In this document: positions 7,021 to 15,000 of the stretch, piece after piece
Position numbering within the stretch: the stretch's first letter is position 1
How the letters are laid out: every line of letters begins with the position of its first letter
Assembly (NCBI GenBank): GCA_015486555.1
Contig: WFRL01000040.1
Span: forward strand, 1 to 23,051
Direction: 5' to 3'
DNA from: Candidatus Microgenomates bacterium
GTDB taxonomy: Bacteria > Patescibacteriota > Microgenomatia > JAADGY01
DNA length: 23,051 bases
Notes under the pieces: generated by a model
Told to the model about the DNA's origin: nothing
Databases searched by the model: none
Seen by the model: the letters and a program-made list of their open reading frames with translations, nothing else
Translations under genes and position numbers: made by a program

Positions 7021-8805
7021 CTATATCTCCTCTACCTCAATAAGCTCCTCAGGAATTTCATTAACAAAACGGGAAACAAATTGATTATGATAACTGCCCC
7101 GATACATCCGCCGGCCAGCATAACTGAGATAAAGCTCTTTTTTGGTTCGGGTCAGAGCAACATAAAAAAGGCGCCTTTCTTCTTCTAATTGCTCTAAATT
7201 TTGAGTTAAAGAATGAGGAAAAATGCCTTCTTCTAACCCTGTTAAAAAGACAATGTCAAATTCTAAACCCTTGGCCGCGTGAACAGTCATTAAATTAAGT
7301 TTACCCGTTTGAGTCTGATAATGACGGTTAATAACCTCATCATTGGCTCCCAACAAGCTAGCTTGCTGGAAAAAATCTTCTATTTGCGGGTGCTCACTAG
7401 CAAAGTTAAGAAGCTCATCAATGTTGTCTAAACGGGTTCTATCTTCAGGTACCAAGGGGGAGTATCGCTGGCGGTAATCAGTAACTTTAATTATTCCTTC
7501 TAACAATGTAGTTGTTTCTTGATGATAATCTATTGATGATGACCAGTCAAGAAAGACAGTTAACCGCCGTTTGCCTAAACGCAGGCTACGCTTGTAGGCC
7601 ACTTCATCATTCGGGTTATAAAGAAGCCGAAGATAAGAAAGAAGATCCTTGATTTCTTTTCGTTCAAAAAAACGCCAACCACCAACTATGTGATAAGGTA
7701 GCTTAGCTTTAATCAAAACTTCTTCAAACAAACGAGCTTGATTATGGGTCCGATAAAGAACTGCCATCTTATCAAGATCAACCCCATCTGAGAAAAGTTC
7801 GATAACCCGGCGAATAACCACCAAAGCTTCATGAGGAGCATCAACTGCTGGTAAAAGAATTATCTTCCCCCTACCCTGGCGAGTGGGGAGAAGATTAAGG
7901 GTTGGATGAGTGGTGTTATTTTTTATCACTTGGCTGGCTGCTTGTAAAATCTCTGGATAAGACCGATAATTAAGAGGTAATTTAAATATTTTGGTTTGGG
8001 GATAATCTTCTAGGAAACGATTGATATTGCGATAATCTGCTCCCCGAAAAGAATAAATAGATTGAGAAAAGTCACCTACTATAAAAACATTCTTCTTTTC
8101 TTTAGTTAATAAATGAAGAAGTTGGTACTGAATATTATTAGTATCTTGATACTCGTCAACTAGGAAATAACTGTACTCTTTAGTCACTTGCTCAAGTACC
8201 TCTTTCTTTTTACTGAGAAGAAAATAACTTTCTAAGAGGAGATCATTAAAGTCAAAAGCATTATTTTTTTCCAACTGCTTCTGATAAACTTCATAAAGCT
8301 GATTGATAAATTCCTTTTTAGGATTACTATCCTCAAGATAAGCTGTCTCTCCTAAAAACTGACGTTTCACCAACTCTAGATAATAAAGAGCTTCGGTTGG
8401 TTTTAATTGAGTTAGTCCTAGTTTTTTAATTAACGTTTGAACCAGTGTTTTACTATCTTGGTTATCAAAAATAAGGTAGCCCTTGCTCCTACCTTGCCAA
8501 GGGGCAAAACGGCGAAGAAGCCAGGCAGCAAAACTATGGAAAGTGCCAACAAAACCTAGCTTGACTTGACACCCCAATAACTGGAAAACCCGCTGGCGCA
8601 TTTCATTAGCTGCTTTATTAGTAAAGGTTAACAAAACTACTTCTTCCGGCCTAACCTTTTTTTCTTTTATCAAGTAAGCTACCCGATAAGTCAAACACCG
8701 AGTCTTGCCTGATCCCGCCCCAGCTAAAACAACTGCTGGTCCATTGAACCAACGGACAGCTTCCTTTTGTTCTTTATTTAGATCTTCTAAATTAAATCCC
8801 TTCAT
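7021..8805 (-). CDS. UvrD/PcrA-type SF1 DNA helicase, compact form
   Basis: A 3'-5' ATP-dependent helicase of DNA repair and replication-conflict resolution. Motifs in order: Q-motif region LNKEQKEAV, Walker A AGAGSGKT (28-35), Ia TFTNKAANEM, Walker B LVDEYQDTN (215-223), III GDFSQSIYSFRGA (244-256), IV LPLNYRS (276-282), IVa-like VLYRTHNQARLFEEVL, V MTVHAAKGLEFDIVFLTGLE (506-525) and VI EERRLFYVALTR (542-553). At 594 residues it is shorter than typical PcrA/UvrD (650-740). The 2B subdomain is reduced, and there is no C-terminal RNA-polymerase-binding tail. It could be named pcrA or uvrD; I cannot decide. A promoter TTGATG-17-TAAACT ends 6 nt before the ATG. Confidence 0.95.
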   Translation of the reverse strand: MKGFNLEDLNKEQKEAVRWFNGPAVVLAGAGSGKTRCLTYRVAYLIKEKKVRPEEVVLLTFTNKAANEMRQRVFQLLGCQVKLGFVGTFHSFAAWLLRRFAPWQGRSKGYLIFDNQDSKTLVQTLIKKLGLTQLKPTEALYYLELVKRQFLGETAYLEDSNPKKEFINQLYEVYQKQLEKNNAFDFNDLLLESYFLLSKKKEVLEQVTKEYSYFLVDEYQDTNNIQYQLLHLLTKEKKNVFIVGDFSQSIYSFRGADYRNINRFLEDYPQTKIFKLPLNYRSYPEILQAASQVIKNNTTHPTLNLLPTRQGRGKIILLPAVDAPHEALVVIRRVIELFSDGVDLDKMAVLYRTHNQARLFEEVLIKAKLPYHIVGGWRFFERKEIKDLLSYLRLLYNPNDEVAYKRSLRLGKRRLTVFLDWSSSIDYHQETTTLLEGIIKVTDYRQRYSPLVPEDRTRLDNIDELLNFASEHPQIEDFFQQASLLGANDEVINRHYQTQTGKLNLMTVHAAKGLEFDIVFLTGLEEGIFPHSLTQNLEQLEEERRLFYVALTRTKKELYLSYAGRRMYRGSYHNQFVSRFVNEIPEELIEVEEI

Positions 8806-8811
8806 CCCTTA

Positions 8812-8840
8812 AGTTTACCCTTTCTTCTCTCCTCCATCAA
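8812..8840 (-). promoter_or_regulatory. Promoter of the UvrD-FemAB unit, likely leaderless
   Basis: On the minus strand TTGATG (8840-8835), a 17-bp spacer and TAAACT (8817-8812) precede the ATG at 8805, leaving 6 nt between the -10 and the start codon. AAGGG abuts the ATG too closely to be a normal Shine-Dalgarno sequence. Confidence 0.5.
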
Positions 8841-8940
8841 TACCTGGATTGGAAGTTGGAACTAGGTTAAAATAATGACCAATTATCAAATTCCAAGTAC
8901 CCAAACAAGTCTCAATAGTCAATTATCAAGTAAAATAAGA

Positions 8941-8985
8941 GCGCTACGCTAGATCCTTCGTCGCCCCACAGCTCCTCAGGATGAC
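8941..8985 (-). repeat. Hairpin repeat unit R1a, subtype A
   Basis: On the minus strand it reads GTCATCCTGAGGAGC...GACGAAGGATCTAGCG. ATCCT pairs with AGGAT to close the stem. It ends with the subtype A tail TAGCGTAGCG. Confidence 0.8.
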
Positions 8986-9017
8986 GTGAAGAGGAGAAAG
9001 TACAACCTTCTCTTGGA

Positions 9018-9074
9018 GTCATTCTGACCCTCCGAAGCGGAGGGGAAGAATCCAGCCGATAGGCGCACGGGTGT
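9018..9074 (+). repeat. Hairpin repeat unit R1b, subtype B
   Basis: GTCATTCTGA, then the perfect inner hairpin CCCTCCG-AAG-CGGAGGG, then AAGAATCCAGC and the subtype B tail CGATAGGCGCACGGGTGT. ATTCT pairs with AGAAT. Confidence 0.85.
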
Positions 9075-9100
9075 CTACTCAAGCTTGGGATCTAAGTTCT

Positions 9101-9145
9101 TTGCGCTTCGCTAGATTCTTCGTCGCCTCAGCTCCTCAGGATGAC
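9101..9145 (-). repeat. Hairpin repeat unit R1c, subtype A
   Basis: On the minus strand it reads GGTCATCCTGAGGAGC...GACGAAGAATCTAGCGAAGCGCAAA. The closing stem ATCCT/AGAAT contains a wobble position, unlike the other units. Confidence 0.8.
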
Positions 9146-9192
9146 CGTTTTAGTTGTTTGGAAAATTGATCATTGAAAATTGGTTATTTCTA

Positions 9193-10689
9193 CTAAGTTC
9201 CAACCTCCAACTTCAACGGCTTGTCTTGTTCATAAGGAATATTCAGTTTAATAGCTATCTCTGCTTTAGTTAGCTCTTCTCCTAAATAAGCCGCCTGGGA
9301 AGTTAAGCTTACCAAATCCCAGTCAGCAATTCGATAATAAATGTCCATAGCCCGTTTTCCTTCTGTCTGCCAAATTAAGGTTTTCATATCATGGCTAAAG
9401 AGTTGGGCTTGAATCACTTTTTGACCAGTTTCAATTTTAACCACTTGAATCAACCAATTTCCCCTTGGATCTGGTTCAAAACGATAACCTTTAGGATATT
9501 TCAACTCTTTTAGATACCATTGTGAAAGAAGTATTTTAACCGTCTTAAAATCATCAGCATAAACATGGGCTGAGTGACTAATAATCGTCATCTTACCTAA
9601 AGGATAACCACCAGCATCAGCAATCTCTTTCTGCAGTTTGCGGAGAGCGAAAGCATTCAATGGCCAAGCATTAAACATATCATGAGAGCGAAAATGGGCC
9701 GTCAGCCAAAACTTATTATCCTGAACCCCACCTACTACTTGAGTTAAACAAGGGGTATCCCCCTTATCTACCCGAGTCCAGTCATCGGCTGGGTCAGGAA
9801 GAATAATCAGCATCTTTTTGGAGTCCGGCCGCCGTTGAAGTAACTTCTTTACCTCCTCCACCTGATTCACTATACCCCGATAGTTGCGCATCCTAGCCCC
9901 ATAATTATAGGCCGTCCCTTTAATCCTCCTAGCCGTCATTATCTCTGGGTAATACCGAATGAGGTCTTGGCGGCTGAAAGGCAGATACGAGGGAAAGTAA
10001 ATATCCTCCGGATTTTCCTCAGAAACAACAGCCACCATATTAAAAACCTCACGCAGTTCATTGGAAGAAGAATAACGAGTCTTTTTAATTCGGCCGTATT
10101 TATCTATGACATTAAGCAACCTTAACCAAGTCTGGGCAACAGTTTTGGCCTCAACTCGAAAACCTGTTTGTTCCGATGGCCAGGTGCTAATTTTAGTTTT
10201 TTCTGGTGGAAACAACTTTGGGCGACGACTAAAAGGTCTTTTGGGCGGCAGTTTTCTAATAGTTTGGACTACTTCTCTCAAGGGTTTACCCCGCATATCT
10301 ATAACTTCGACCTTTTCCCGAAAAATATCAATAGCTACTTTGGGGATAGCTTTCTCAATCTCTCCCTTAGCTGAGACAATATGATAATCCTTATCCACTC
10401 CTTCTTCTATCAATTTCATAAGGGAAACACCCGATAAAGACATATCCGCTCCCCAAAGAATAAGGTAACGGATGACTGGGTTAGCAAAGATGTTTCGCAT
10501 CATATGATTTATCCCAGCAGGAGAATAGAGATTGCCGATAGTGTTGTAATCTATCCCTACTTTATCAAGTTGCTTTTTAACTACATCCCGTTCAGTCCAC
10601 AAGGTTACAATACCAATGTTATGATTAGGATTCTTAACCCGGAGAATATCTCGATAATAGACCGGCCAAGGATCCGTTCTCACTTTCAT
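9193..10689 (-). CDS. Thymidylate synthase with MtrA-like N-terminus and DUF4346-like C-terminus
   Basis: A predicted three-part protein of 498 residues. The centre (about 250-385) is a thymidylate synthase: GTAYNYGARMRNYRG, TPCLTQVVGG with the only cysteine of the protein (C314) at the nucleophile position, FRSHDMFNAWPLNAFAL with the dUMP-binding R-S-x-D and Asn, and SAHVYADD with His and Tyr. It would methylate dUMP using methylene-THF, supplied by GlyA/FolD. Residues 1-120 (PAGINHMMRNIFANPVIRYL, ILWGADMSLSG) resemble the MtrA subunit of the methanogen methyltransferase. The last 100 residues carry AAYLGEELTKAE...YEQD, which I associate with DUF4346. The role of the two ends is unknown. The start follows AGGGAAAG. 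The last codons, LEVGT, and the stop lie in a repeat end. The synthase core is secure; names for the ends are from memory of these families. Confidence 0.85.
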   Translation of the reverse strand: MKVRTDPWPVYYRDILRVKNPNHNIGIVTLWTERDVVKKQLDKVGIDYNTIGNLYSPAGINHMMRNIFANPVIRYLILWGADMSLSGVSLMKLIEEGVDKDYHIVSAKGEIEKAIPKVAIDIFREKVEVIDMRGKPLREVVQTIRKLPPKRPFSRRPKLFPPEKTKISTWPSEQTGFRVEAKTVAQTWLRLLNVIDKYGRIKKTRYSSSNELREVFNMVAVVSEENPEDIYFPSYLPFSRQDLIRYYPEIMTARRIKGTAYNYGARMRNYRGIVNQVEEVKKLLQRRPDSKKMLIILPDPADDWTRVDKGDTPCLTQVVGGVQDNKFWLTAHFRSHDMFNAWPLNAFALRKLQKEIADAGGYPLGKMTIISHSAHVYADDFKTVKILLSQWYLKELKYPKGYRFEPDPRGNWLIQVVKIETGQKVIQAQLFSHDMKTLIWQTEGKRAMDIYYRIADWDLVSLTSQAAYLGEELTKAEIAIKLNIPYEQDKPLKLEVGT

Positions 10690-10702
10690 TCTTTCCCTGC
10701 TT

Positions 10703-11125
10703 CTATTTAGCTTTTGGTTTGCTGGTTGGTTGGGAGGAGGGAGTAGCCGCTGGTTTTTGTGTAGGTTGGGAAGTTATTGCCGCCTTAGGTGTAGGTTTAG
10801 CTGAAAATTTTATTTCATATCCTTGAGGAAAAAGGAAATTCCCCTCTCGAGTAACATAAGAAGTATAGGTACCATTTTGACCAGGGATTTGAATCTTAAA
10901 TTTAGCTACACTTCCGAAAGGTTGCATCTCACTTATCTTTACCTTCACCCTACCCTTAAACATCTCCTCATCCACATACTTCGTTACCCGCTGGGTAAGC
11001 TTGTTCATAGATAAGTAATGCTTCTTTTTATTCAAATAGTGGTCTGCCTGGGTTAATAAAAAGCCAAGACTTAAACCAACCAGAAAAACCAACAATATCC
11101 TTAGGGAAAATGTATTTTTGTCCAT
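10703..11125 (-). CDS. Small membrane-anchored protein resembling the N-terminal domain of DsbA-like proteins
   Basis: The 140-residue product has a membrane segment at about 9-26, a folded region at about 40-106 with YVDEEMFKGRVKVKISEM and TSYVTREGNFLFPQGYEI, and a Pro/Thr/Ser/Ala/Lys tail (108-140) that looks disordered. The folded region recalls the segment (ending in YVTKDGKxLFP) that precedes the thioredoxin domain in secreted DsbA-like oxidoreductases of these bacteria. Here the thioredoxin domain is absent, and the protein has no cysteine. Function is unknown; a chaperone or interaction role is a guess. GAGGAGAGGAT before the ATG is a strong Shine-Dalgarno sequence. The thymidylate synthase gene starts 13 nt after its stop, so the two are likely co-transcribed. 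Confidence 0.75.
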   Translation of the reverse strand: MDKNTFSLRILLVFLVGLSLGFLLTQADHYLNKKKHYLSMNKLTQRVTKYVDEEMFKGRVKVKISEMQPFGSVAKFKIQIPGQNGTYTSYVTREGNFLFPQGYEIKFSAKPTPKAAITSQPTQKPAATPSSQPTSKPKAK

Positions 11126-11161
11126 ATCCTCTCCTCTAAACTTTTTTATAATACTTCTTCT

Positions 11162-11190
11162 TTTCTACCATCAAACCCCGTTCTTGTCAA
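11162..11190 (-). promoter_or_regulatory. Possible promoter for the 10703-11125 gene and the synthase
   Basis: TTGACA (11190-11185), a 17-bp spacer and TAGAAA (11167-11162) sit in the 71-bp gap after the FN3 gene. A leader of about 30 nt would carry the strong Shine-Dalgarno sequence. The -35 is perfect and the -10 is 4/6. It could make the last two genes an internal transcription unit of the longer run. Confidence 0.4.
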
Positions 11191-11196
11191 AAAATC

Positions 11197-12054
11197 CTAC
11201 TTGACTTTTATTTTAAGCCTTTCTCCCGCCCGACCACTGCCTTTTATTTGCACCTCATTAGACTTAAGAACCTTATTTTCTGGAGGATAATTAATGCTAA
11301 AATCATAATCTTTTCCCAACTGGATTGTGGGGATTAAACCTCTCTCATTAAGGTCAACAACAATATCAGACTTCCCTTCCTCTCCCATTACAGCACTAAT
11401 TCGAATCTTTTCACCAAGGGTAGTTATAACCGATCCTGTTTTGGGATCCCTACTAGACAATAAATTAAGAACATACTTCCCTTCTTTATCTGTTACCGTT
11501 GAAATTTCCGTCCCCGAAGTGGGGTAAGCATATAAAATTACATCACTAGCTGGCGAACCACTTGAAGTAACTATCCTCCCGAAGATATTTTGGGGTGGTG
11601 GGGGTGGAGTATTATCAAGAGGTAAAGTCTTGAAGGTTACCATTTTTTTGCCATCAACTGTTTTGAATAAATGGTTATCTGAATAAATTTTTACCCTGTA
11701 TGTTTCCTCGGGTTTTAATCCCCTTATAGTTACATAGTGAGTATAAAATTTACCTTCACCGACCCCAGAAACTCTATCATCCATAAAGGCTGGTAATGTT
11801 TCTCTATCACTATTAACCACAACTACATAACCATTAACTGGTACTCTTGTATACCAAGAAATAGTAGCCCCCTTGGCCGCTAAATTAGTTACTGTTATAT
11901 TTCGCGGCGCAATAGGTTCTAATGCCTGCGTTCTTAATCGAATTACCTTCGAGCCAGCTAATAGAAGAGTCATAAAAACCAACAAACCGGTCAATAGAAG
12001 AAATACTTTACTAAGTGCTTCTAGCGGAGTCTGGTAAACACCTGCCTTTTTCAT
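11197..12054 (-). CDS. Membrane-anchored FN3-type plus carboxypeptidase-regulatory-like domain protein
   Basis: The 285-residue product has one membrane segment (about 17-35). It is followed by an FN3-like domain of the purple-acid-phosphatase N-terminal type (PRNITVTNLAAKGATISWYT ... THYVTIRGLKPEETYRVKI), a PPPPPQ linker near 150, and a carboxypeptidase-regulatory/CnaB-like beta sandwich (IFGRIVTSSGSPASDVILYA ... TDKEGKYVLNL). It ends in a third short beta region (FSINYPPENKVLKSNEVQIK). No catalytic residues are seen, so it is probably structural on the cell surface. It begins 1 nt after the stop of the 1121-residue gene (TGA-G-ATG), implying translational coupling. It is a paralogue of the 15429-16136 product. 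Confidence 0.85.
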   Translation of the reverse strand: MKKAGVYQTPLEALSKVFLLLTGLLVFMTLLLAGSKVIRLRTQALEPIAPRNITVTNLAAKGATISWYTRVPVNGYVVVVNSDRETLPAFMDDRVSGVGEGKFYTHYVTIRGLKPEETYRVKIYSDNHLFKTVDGKKMVTFKTLPLDNTPPPPPQNIFGRIVTSSGSPASDVILYAYPTSGTEISTVTDKEGKYVLNLLSSRDPKTGSVITTLGEKIRISAVMGEEGKSDIVVDLNERGLIPTIQLGKDYDFSINYPPENKVLKSNEVQIKGSGRAGERLKIKVK

Positions 12055-12055
12055 C

Positions 12056-15000
12056 TCAATTCCTTACCAAAATTAAATAACCCTCCCCTATCTTAATGGG
12101 GAAATTGGGACCATAAAATTGATCATTTATCTTAACATTAGATTGCCAGACCTCATTCCCCAATTGATAGCGACTAACTTGAACTTCTTTAGCTTTTACT
12201 TCATTTAAAACTTCTTTAGAATCTCCCAAATTGACAGGTAGAGTTACTGCTTCCCACCGGTTTGCTGTTAACTCAAGTTTTTCTTTCTTTTGTGAGGCAT
12301 TTTTGATTGGTATTTCCTTACTAACAGAGCCAATGGCATGTAAAAAGTAAGCGTGACCTGTTTTTAAAACCATCTTCTGAGCTTTAGTATTAGTTAGACT
12401 AATTATTTCCCAACGATTGTTCTTAAGATAAGCCATCATATCTACATTTATCTTATCTTTGTTAAAAAGCTCAAATACCTCTTTAGCTGAAAATGGCCTA
12501 CTATAACTGGGCAGACCAACCAAATTCCACCCTTCATCCAAGTTCCAAATATAACTCTTTAACCTTGGAGAAAGGTTTACTCTCTTCTGTCCTGAACCAC
12601 TTTCCAGCTTTAATACTGCTTCATAATTCACTGAAGCTGCTGTGGGCTCGTAAAGTGTTTCCACTGTCTTAAAACCAGGCGCACTTATCTTAATCTTATA
12701 ACGTCCGCCTACAGGTAAAAGAAGTTTAACATGCCCATATTTATCAGCCTTAGTGGTTAAAACTAACTCACCATCTTCATTTCTTACCTCTACTCGCGCA
12801 TTAGGAACATTAACACCCTCATCAGCATATACATCCCACCTGCTATTTCTTAGGCTCTGATTACCACTACCTTCCAACTGAAGATCTAAACCTGTTAAGG
12901 CAGAATCTATGGCAGAATCTATGTTAATATCCTCACTTGCACTCAGTTGTGAAAAATCATAGCTTAAATCCCACCCCACGCTACTAATTATATTCCCCAG
13001 CAATGGTAGACCTAGCTGGTTTAGGGTTCCTTTTAGGTCCACCTTACCTGCTCCTGTTATCCTAATTGAAAGGGTAGCTTGTCCATTACTGCCTAAGTTG
13101 TTCAAATCCTCAAGAGAAATATCCGCTACAAAAGGTTTGATAGTAATCTCCAAACCATCTGTCTGTACCTGAGCAGAGTAACTTTTCTGGCCGACTTTAA
13201 TCTCAGCTACTCCGCTGACCTTAACTTTATTATTTCTCAAGCTACTTTCCACTAACTTTTCTATCTCCTTATGATTGTTTTGAAGGAAGGTGGTAATCGT
13301 ATTCACTACTAAATTCGACTTCTTCGCCTCTTCTGGTAAGGCCCTTTCTACTGCCTCCCTCGTTATCCCACCCAAGCTGATTCTATATCTCCCCTCCGTA
13401 GTCTCAATATGCACTCCACTACCATTAGCTGCAACCGTCACTGTAGGCCGTTTTTCCTCACTTACCAGGTACCCCATAGCTAAAGCAACGGAAATGGCCT
13501 TTTGCGCCTCGTGGGGTAAGTACTTACTTACATCCAAATGGAATCTTTTAGTTTGTTCATTAGGTATAGTTTGAGTCTTAGGTTTTCCTTTTTCCCACCA
13601 TTTCCATCTCACATCAGAATGGAAGGTTGCTTTTACTTCTATATCCTTTATGTTATACTCCGTACTTTTGAGGACCATGTTACTAATCCAATCATTAATA
13701 TTAGGGGTAGTTAAACGCAGATGCCCTCCTTTAGGCTTTAACAACTGACCAGCACTAACTGTCTTTTTAAATACCTTTTCCTTTACACTAGGATCTGTAT
13801 AACTCACTCTCAACTCTACATTAACATGGCCCGTTATCGAATCAATAAACATTAACTTATCTTTATCGACATTACTGTAATGAAAATAGAAAATACCATT
13901 ATTGTAGGAAACTGTTGGAATAACCTGGGGCAGATTTTCTACATCTACTCCCGCTTTTCCTAATAATTCCCCTAACTTTTTGTTCCTCAACACCTTAGTA
14001 GCCGCTTCACTGATAACAGATTGATCAATGGTGATAGGTATTGTTTGGGTAGTTCCTGGTCCCCATAAGGAACAAGAACCTTGACTATTAAATTCTAAAC
14101 ATTTTTCATAATGAAATCTCACCTTGACATTAGTTTTAGGCTGATTAAATACATCTAAAAGATTCCCTACTAAGGTATTATCCCAACGAATCTGGTACTC
14201 ATTTGTTTTATCCTCACCTCCTTTTATTTTCACACTGCAACCACCATTACATGTAACAGTCACTTCATTGGGTATAAGAGAACGCAGAATGGCACCCACT
14301 CGAGCTAGTTCGTTTTCGGAATTATTTACTTGACTACCATTTGACCCGACATTAGCATTGTTATTAGTATTCTCTTCTGGCTGGCTCGCTGGTTTAGATT
14401 GAGCTTCTTTCTTCTTATTTTCATTCTGAGCATTCTCGTATTTAGGGCTCATCTTTATATTTACCACGTAGTCACTTTTACTTTTATCGCTTATATCAAC
14501 ATTGGTCATAGTACTTTTATACCCCTTCTTGCTCACAGCTATGGCTATTGACCTACTCGCCGGAACACTGCTCCAATAACCCAAGGGGTTATAACTAACC
14601 GAAAGAGAAGGAATTTCCAAATCAATATAAGCTATTCCTTTCTCATCAGTCCGATATACTTTTCCTTTTACTCCTACCACCGCCCCCTGTAAAGGAACAG
14701 TTACTTCATTATAATAATAGAAGGGCAGTTTATACACTTTTACTATCAATCTTATCTGTCGGTTGCCATTCTTACTTGAATCAGAAGGACATTTTTCTTT
14801 TTTCCACCCATCTTCTGTACAAATATAAGTACAACCATTCTCCGAAGTTTCTTTTTTTCCAACCTCAGAACAAACTCCTCCTTCCTCACAATAACCCTCT
14901 TTACAGGTAGAAGCATTAGTCAATTCTTCTAAATTCACTATCGGCGGATCACCTTTCTTACACGCCTTAGTGGTTACTCTGCCTGGTTTCTCAAACGGCT

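Larger units (their letters stand above)
8849..9211. repeat. Repeat island 1 (mosaic of hairpin units with inverted ends)
   Basis: The non-coding stretch between uvrD and the thymidylate synthase gene is made of repeats. It has imperfect inverted ends (8849-8909 and 9152-9211) built on GTTGGAACT...ACCAATT[A/T]TCAA...CCAAACAA. Three hairpin units lie between them: A (minus), B (plus), A (minus). The right end overlaps the last codons of the synthase gene. I see no gene or RNA gene in it. Confidence 0.8.

Noticed and set aside
8941..9145. CRISPR array
   Set aside because: The repeats are few, inverted relative to each other, unevenly spaced and hairpin-like, with no unique equal-length spacers and no cas genes.
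13290..13574. Plus-strand frame of 94 residues opposite the giant gene
   Set aside because: It is antisense to a well-supported long gene, with no promoter, ribosome binding site or motif.
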